A stretch of DNA of 17,008 nucleotides from JACVSF01 sp036702855 (GTDB lineage Bacteria > Cyanobacteriota > Cyanobacteriia > Phormidesmidales > Phormidesmidaceae), in assembly GCA_036702855.1 (NCBI GenBank), contig DATNQF010000097.1, positions 1 to 17,008 of the forward strand, read 5' to 3'. The stretch's first letter is position 1. The number at the start of each line of letters is the position of its first letter. The position numbers and the translations under genes were made by a program. Shown one piece after another: positions 13,537 to 17,008 of this stretch. The notes beneath the pieces are model-generated. The model was not told the origin of the DNA. It was given only the letters and a program-made list of their open reading frames with translations, and searched no databases.

Positions 13537-14841
13537 ATGACCCAGGCGATTGAAAAACTGATTTCCTCCGGCCAAACCTTTACGGCTCTGAAGTGTAAAG
13601 AGTGTGGTGAAAAATACGAGTTGGGTGCAAAGCACGTCTGTGAAGATGTGTGCTTTGGTCCCCTTGAAGTGGTCTACGACTACGACGAAATCCGTCGCCG
13701 GGTTACTCGCGAAACAATTCAAGCAGGTCCGAACTCGATCTGGCGCTACCGCGACTTTTTGCCTGTCGCTTCCGACAATCCCATTGATGTGGGAACAGGC
13801 ATGACCCCGCTGGTACAAGCTAACCGCCTAGCCCGTCGGCTGGGTTTGAAGAAACTCTTTATTAAAAACGACGCAGTTAACATGCCCACCTTGAGCTTCA
13901 AGGATCGGGTGGTGTCTGTAGCTCTGACTCGGGCTCGCGAACTGGGCTTTTCTACCGTATCCTGCGCCAGCACCGGCAACCTAGCTAATTCGACGGCTGC
14001 GATCGCAGCTCACGCAGGACTCGACTGCTGCGTTTTCATTCCCTCGGATCTGGAAGCCGGCAAAGTACTGGGCACCTTGATTTATGCCCCCACCGTGATG
14101 GCCGTTCACGGCAACTATGACCAGGTCAACCGCCTCTGCTCTGAAGTGGCAAACACCCACGGATGGGGCTTCGTCAACATCAACCTGCGCCCCTACTACT
14201 CTGAAGGCTCTAAGACCTTGGGATATGAGGTAGCTGAACAACTCGGTTGGCAACTGCCTGACCATATCGTTGCGCCGTTGGCCTCCGGCTCGCTCTTTAC
14301 CAAGATCTACAAGGGCTTCCAAGAGTTTGTAAACGTGGGTCTGGTGGAAGATAAGGCCGTTCGCTTTAGCGGTGCTCAGGCCGAAGGGTGCTCTCCCATT
14401 GCCCAGGCTTACCGCGAGGGCCGCGACTTTATTTCTCCAGTGAAGCCCAACACCATCGCCAAGTCGATTGCTATTGGCAACCCTGCTGACGGTGTTTATG
14501 CGCTGGAAATTGCGCGTAAGACCAACGGCAACATTGAGTCTGTCACCGACGCCGAAGTGATTGACGGCATCAAGCTACTGGCAGAAACCGAAGGTATCTT
14601 CACCGAGACCGCTGGTGGCACGACCGTAGCCGTGCTCAAGAAGCTGGTAGAAGCGGGCAAGATCGACCCTGAGGAAACCACTGTGGTCTACATCACCGGC
14701 AACGGCCTCAAGACCCAGGAAGCGGTTAATGGCTACATCGGTGAGCCCTTGACCATTGAACCCAAGCTCGACAGCTTTGAGCGGGCTCTAGAGCGGGCTC
14801 GCACCCTTGATCGCCTGGAATGGCAGCAAGTTTTGGTTTAA
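13537..14841 (+). CDS. thrC: Threonine synthase
   Basis: PLP enzyme converting O-phosphohomoserine and water to threonine and phosphate. From the ATG at 13537 the protein has 434 residues and starts MTQAIEKLISSGQTF. A TTG seven codons upstream has no support. Seen: an N-terminal CxxC-like knuckle KCKECGEKYELGAKHVCEDV (C20, C23, C35, C39), which could bind metal; GTGMTPLVQANRLARRLGLK (86-105); the Schiff-base lysine in TLSFKDRVVSVAL (K122); the substrate loop CASTGNLANSTAAIAAHAG; and the C-terminal VVYITGNGLKTQEAV. This is the short bacterial/cyanobacterial type. A GG-terminated sulfur-carrier gene follows after 103 bases. Both flanks carry hairpins with a GTCGGG stem. The assignment is secure. 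Confidence 0.95.
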   Translation: MTQAIEKLISSGQTFTALKCKECGEKYELGAKHVCEDVCFGPLEVVYDYDEIRRRVTRETIQAGPNSIWRYRDFLPVASDNPIDVGTGMTPLVQANRLARRLGLKKLFIKNDAVNMPTLSFKDRVVSVALTRARELGFSTVSCASTGNLANSTAAIAAHAGLDCCVFIPSDLEAGKVLGTLIYAPTVMAVHGNYDQVNRLCSEVANTHGWGFVNINLRPYYSEGSKTLGYEVAEQLGWQLPDHIVAPLASGSLFTKIYKGFQEFVNVGLVEDKAVRFSGAQAEGCSPIAQAYREGRDFISPVKPNTIAKSIAIGNPADGVYALEIARKTNGNIESVTDAEVIDGIKLLAETEGIFTETAGGTTVAVLKKLVEAGKIDPEETTVVYITGNGLKTQEAVNGYIGEPLTIEPKLDSFERALERARTLDRLEWQQVLV

Positions 14842-14869
14842 CTAAAAACAGTTAAATCGCTCTAGCCTC

Positions 14870-14913
14870 GTCGGGATAAACCATGGTTTGTCCCGACAGG
14901 CAATCCTCCTGTC
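14870..14913 (+). terminator. Two overlapping hairpins between thrC and the sulfur-carrier gene
   Basis: GTCGGGA-T-AAACC (14870-14882) pairs with GGTTT-G-TCCCGAC (14885-14897); the tight tip must open to form a loop. A second stem, GACAGG (14895-14900) with CCTGTC (14908-14913), uses the last three bases of the first, so the two compete. No U-tract follows. This may be a processing site or a partial terminator rather than a full stop, leaving thrC and the carrier gene possibly co-transcribed. Confidence 0.5.
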
Positions 14914-14944
14914 TCATTTGATTTCGTGTACCTAAAAGACTGCA

Positions 14945-15220
14945 ATGGCCGTTAAAGTTCTGATCCCAACTCCCCTGCAAAAATTCACCAACAATCAGGC
15001 TGCTCTTGATTGCGATGGTGGCACCATTGTTGAACTGCTCGATACCCTAGAGCAAAATTGCCCAGGCATTAAGGCCCGTCTGTGCGACGATCAGGGCGAG
15101 TTGCGTCGCTTCGTCAACTTCTACGTCAACAGCGAGGATATCCGCTTTCTAGACGGCAAGGAAACGTCTTTGAAGGATGGCGATGAAGTTAGTATTGTGC
15201 CTGCTGTTGCGGGTGGCTAA
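14945..15220 (+). CDS. MoaD/ThiS-family ubiquitin-like sulfur-carrier protein
   Basis: A 91-residue beta-grasp protein starting MAVKVLIPTPLQKFTNNQAA and ending VSIVPAVAGG. The C-terminal Gly-Gly is the hallmark of MoaD, ThiS and CysO, which are adenylated and converted to a thiocarboxylate that donates sulfur. Other family signs are TIVELLDTLEQNCPGIKARL (27-46), FVNFYVNSEDIRFLDG (58-73) and LKDGDEVSIVP (77-87). It follows thrC by 103 bases, without molybdopterin or thiamine genes nearby. The position suggests service to amino-acid sulfur chemistry rather than molybdopterin synthesis, which is inference. No E1-like activator or JAMM protease gene is in this window. A strong terminator lies about 145 bases downstream. 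Confidence 0.88.
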   Translation: MAVKVLIPTPLQKFTNNQAALDCDGGTIVELLDTLEQNCPGIKARLCDDQGELRRFVNFYVNSEDIRFLDGKETSLKDGDEVSIVPAVAGG

Positions 15221-15363
15221 TCGCTAGCAGCAAACAGATATTAGCTATCAGTTACCAATCTATATAGGGATTCACAATTGGTAGCTAGCAAAGTGTAGAC
15301 GATTTCGTCTGCGTGCGTCGTGACTGCCCAAGAGCGGTGGTTTAGCGTATCAAAGCTGATTAG

Positions 15364-15394
15364 ATGCATCTGGCAATGCCAGATGCATTTTTTT
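15364..15394 (+). terminator. Strong intrinsic terminator
   Basis: ATGCATCTGG (15364 onward) pairs perfectly with CCAGATGCAT around a CAATG loop and is followed by seven T residues (15388-15394). This is the clearest Rho-independent terminator of the window. It ends the thrC/sulfur-carrier transcript, or a small RNA made from the preceding 100-150 bases. Confidence 0.9.
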
Positions 15395-15459
15395 GATCAA
15401 AAGGGATAACCGCTACCTACAGGCTGATCGCTAAATGAGCATTTTGGAGGAGGTAAAAA

Positions 15460-15540
15460 GTGCATTTGCTCTTTACCTTTAAGGGAGAAATCTTTCGGTG
15501 GCGGCCCCTGGCAAGGCTGGCAATAGACACTTGTGAATAG
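15460..15540 (+). CDS. Possible 26-residue small protein or 5' gene remnant
   Basis: A GTG at 15460 is preceded at six bases by GGAGGAGG (15446-15453), a near-ideal ribosome binding site. The frame reads 26 codons, beginning MHLLFTFKGEIFRWRPLARL and ending at TAG. The N-terminal pattern (F-x-GEI-x-RWR) faintly recalls the start of DUF1905 proteins, so it may be the leftover of a larger gene; this is a guess from memory. GGTAAA (15452-15457), overlapping the ribosome binding site, can pair with TTTACC (15472-15477), placing the GTG in the loop. It could equally be a chance ORF. It sits between a terminator and the BON-like gene. Confidence 0.3.
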   Translation: MHLLFTFKGEIFRWRPLARLAIDTCE

Positions 15541-15601
15541 TTTTAATAATTGTCATCCCGTCACAAAGTTTTGATTTGCTTCACTCATTGGAGATATTGT
15601 C

Positions 15602-15937
15602 ATGGGTTTTCTAGGTAAGTTATTCGGTAGGAAGGAAGAGGAAAAAGCAGCGGCAGCACCTCGTGTTGCAGTACAGTCAGTTGCTCAACAGAAGTCAATT
15701 CCTCCCGAGAAAGTAGGGCTAGACGGTGAGTTTGACGAGAGTGGCTTGGCTAAGCGCGTAGCCAAGGCATTGGATGACGCTAACGTTTCAGACACCGTAG
15801 GTCTGTGGGTTGCCCAGCAAGGTAGCACTGTTGTTCTGAAGTACAACCCCGATGCTGAGAGCATTTTGGAGCAGGCTAAGCAGATTGCCAGCCGGGTTGA
15901 AGGCGCTGATGCTGTAACCGCACAACCCAACAGCTAG
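15602..15937 (+). CDS. Small BON-like protein of unknown function
   Basis: A 111-residue protein starting MGFLGKLFGRKEEEKAAAAP. The first ten residues form a short amphipathic segment that could touch a membrane, followed by a charged Ala-rich linker (11-40). The rest (about 44-108), with DESGLAKRVAKALDDANVSD, then VGLWVAQQGSTVVLKYNP and AKQIASRVEGADAV, follows the alpha-beta-beta-alpha pattern of BON domains, which often bind membranes or lipids; this match is by eye. GGAG about eight bases before the ATG supports the start. It is monocistronic, bounded by a terminator upstream and a 16-bp hairpin downstream. No function can be assigned. Confidence 0.7.
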   Translation: MGFLGKLFGRKEEEKAAAAPRVAVQSVAQQKSIPPEKVGLDGEFDESGLAKRVAKALDDANVSDTVGLWVAQQGSTVVLKYNPDAESILEQAKQIASRVEGADAVTAQPNS

Positions 15938-15956
15938 AGACACTTACTAGGGTCTG

Positions 15957-15993
15957 AGAAGAGAGGGCGCAGCTAGGCTGTGCCCTCTCTTCT
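15957..15993 (+). terminator. 16-bp hairpin after the BON-like gene
   Basis: AGAAGAGAGGGC (15957-15968) pairs with GCCCTCTCTTCT (15982-15993), extended inward by a G-U pair and CAG/CTG around a CTAGG loop. The U-tract is poor (TTGG follows). It probably terminates or stabilises the 3' end of the BON-like mRNA. Confidence 0.75.
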
Positions 15994-16116
15994 TGGCGTA
16001 ATCCCTCCGTTGTTTCTGAATTTTGGGGAAGGCTGACCGCTATGCTGAAAGAGTGCGATCGCACCAGCGCAAACTGGTCAACTCGTACTCGATTAGACCT
16101 CGCTTAACAAGCACCT

Positions 16117-17007
16117 ATGGCCAGTTTCCAAACCCAGCCTCAGCCTCAGGAACCCATCTGGCGTTTAGTTTTTCGGCTTTTGCGGTGGGACAAGCCCACT
16201 GGGCGACTCATTCTTATGGTGCCAGCGCTGTGGGCCGTGTTCTTGGCAGCACAGGGAATGCCACCTTGGCCACTTGTGGGTGTAATTATTCTGGGCAGCC
16301 TGACCACCAGTGCTGCTGGGTGCGTCGTTAATGATCTTTGGGATCGCAACATTGACCCACAGGTGCAACGCACCCGTAATCGACCTTTGGCCTCCAGAGC
16401 TTTGTCGGTTCAGGTGGGGCTGGTGGTCTTTGCAGTGTCTCTGGTCTGTGCTTATGGACTCTCGCTCTATCTCAATACTCTGAGCTTTGTACTCTGCTTT
16501 CTAGCAGTTCCTGTGATTGTGTTGTATCCCTTGGCTAAGCGGGCATTTCCAGTGCCGCAGTTGGTGCTGGCAATTGCTTGGGGGTTTGCAGTGCTCATTC
16601 CTTGGGCAGCGGTGACCGGAAAGCTCGATCTGCCTGCCTGGATTCTTTGGTTGGCTGTCGTGCTCTGGACGTTGGGCTTTGATACGGTCTACGCCATCCC
16701 TGATCGTGAATTCGATGCGCGGCTGGGCATTAACTCTAGTGCCTTATTCTTTGGCAACAATACACCCCAAGCTGTTGGTTTGTTTTACCTGGGTACCTGG
16801 TTGATGCTAGTGTGGCTGGGCTTGGTACTAGCCTTGGCATGGCCTTATTGGGTTGGGCTTGCGATCGCATTTATGCTCTGGGCTAGGCAAACCTATTTGC
16901 TCAGCCAGTACAACCCACCGCTCAAGCTCTACGGTCAGGTCTTCCGCCAAAATGTTGTACTCGGTTTTGTTCTCCTAGTAGGCATGATTTTCGGTAGCCT
17001 GCTTTAA
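16117..17007 (+). CDS. ubiA: 4-hydroxybenzoate polyprenyl (solanesyl) transferase, UbiA family
   Basis: Integral membrane prenyltransferase that attaches the isoprenoid tail to 4-hydroxybenzoate, an early step of plastoquinone synthesis in cyanobacteria. The 296 residues are complete, with TAA at 17005-17007. Seen: the first Asp-rich motif NDLWDRNID (N72, D73, D76, D80) followed by RTRNRPLAS; the second motif around GFDTVYAIPDREFDARLG (D189, D196, D200); and about eight to nine hydrophobic segments. The N-terminal tail is Gln/Pro-rich (QTQPQPQEP). The start MASFQTQPQPQEP is followed by IWRLVFRLLRWDKPTGRLIL, typical of the family. No good ribosome binding site precedes it. The UbiA family is certain; the 4-hydroxybenzoate substrate is the usual cyanobacterial assignment and could only be confused with other UbiA enzymes such as homogentisate or chlorophyll types. 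Confidence 0.92.
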   Translation: MASFQTQPQPQEPIWRLVFRLLRWDKPTGRLILMVPALWAVFLAAQGMPPWPLVGVIILGSLTTSAAGCVVNDLWDRNIDPQVQRTRNRPLASRALSVQVGLVVFAVSLVCAYGLSLYLNTLSFVLCFLAVPVIVLYPLAKRAFPVPQLVLAIAWGFAVLIPWAAVTGKLDLPAWILWLAVVLWTLGFDTVYAIPDREFDARLGINSSALFFGNNTPQAVGLFYLGTWLMLVWLGLVLALAWPYWVGLAIAFMLWARQTYLLSQYNPPLKLYGQVFRQNVVLGFVLLVGMIFGSLL

Positions 17008-17008
17008 T

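Larger units (their letters stand above)
15221..15601. other. 381-base intergenic region with structured elements
   Basis: The first part (15223-15310) has TACCAAT (15252-15258) facing ATTGGTA (about 15277-15283), GCTAGC at 15223 and again at 15284, and an AGACG-ATTT-CGTCT hairpin (15297-15310). A strong terminator follows at 15364-15394. The second part contains a possible 26-codon ORF at 15460-15540, with a strong ribosome binding site, and the leader of the next gene. I cannot name an RNA family here. Confidence 0.45.

Noticed and set aside
1..17008. Transposons, CRISPR arrays, tRNAs, phage genes
   Set aside because: No transposase, integrase, spaced direct repeats or tRNA-like cloverleaf was recognised on either strand.

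Overview
The window looks like an ordinary chromosomal stretch from a filamentous cyanobacterium. The palindrome GCGATCGC (HIP1) occurs about 14 times in 17 kb. There is a canonical NtcA, a PedR-type LuxR regulator, a CCB1-like cytochrome b6f assembly factor, a plastoquinone-type 4-hydroxybenzoate prenyltransferase, and several families known mainly from cyanobacteria (DUF3155, DUF3084, DUF4168). Two glycosyltransferases resembling HpsO and HpsP suggest a lineage that makes motile filaments or hormogonia. I see no rRNA, tRNA, insertion sequence, prophage or CRISPR array.

Layout. From 1 to 4696 everything is on the minus strand: a family 4 uracil-DNA glycosylase cut by the left edge, hpsP and hpsO (overlapping by 4 bases), hisS, and pedR. 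A divergent promoter region separates pedR from a plus-strand secreted or anchored DUF4168 protein and a 154-residue conserved-looking protein of unknown function. Convergent to these are a PLP aminotransferase of the alanine-glyoxylate/serine-pyruvate type and a GAF-type sensor histidine kinase, both minus. DUF3155 (plus; TTG start behind a very strong ribosome binding site) converges on CCB1 (minus) across a strong hairpin. Next come a PadR-type regulator, a DUF3084 coiled-coil membrane protein and ntcA, all minus. From 13537 to the end everything is plus: thrC, a MoaD/ThiS-like sulfur-carrier protein, a structured non-coding stretch with a strong terminator and a possible tiny ORF, a small BON-like protein, and the prenyltransferase.

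Themes. The genes are mostly housekeeping or regulatory: nitrogen/carbon control (ntcA), redox-linked transcription (pedR), photosynthetic electron transport (CCB1, prenyltransferase), translation (hisS) and amino-acid metabolism (thrC, aminotransferase). No complete novel system stands out. The least explained points are: the pairing of thrC with a GG-terminated sulfur carrier; the ntcA-thrC intergenic region, with a 15-bp composite hairpin and a perfect terminator-like hairpin; the two GTCGGG-stem hairpins flanking thrC; and the 381-base gap after the sulfur carrier, with a strong terminator and a 26-codon ORF whose ribosome binding site can fold into a stem.
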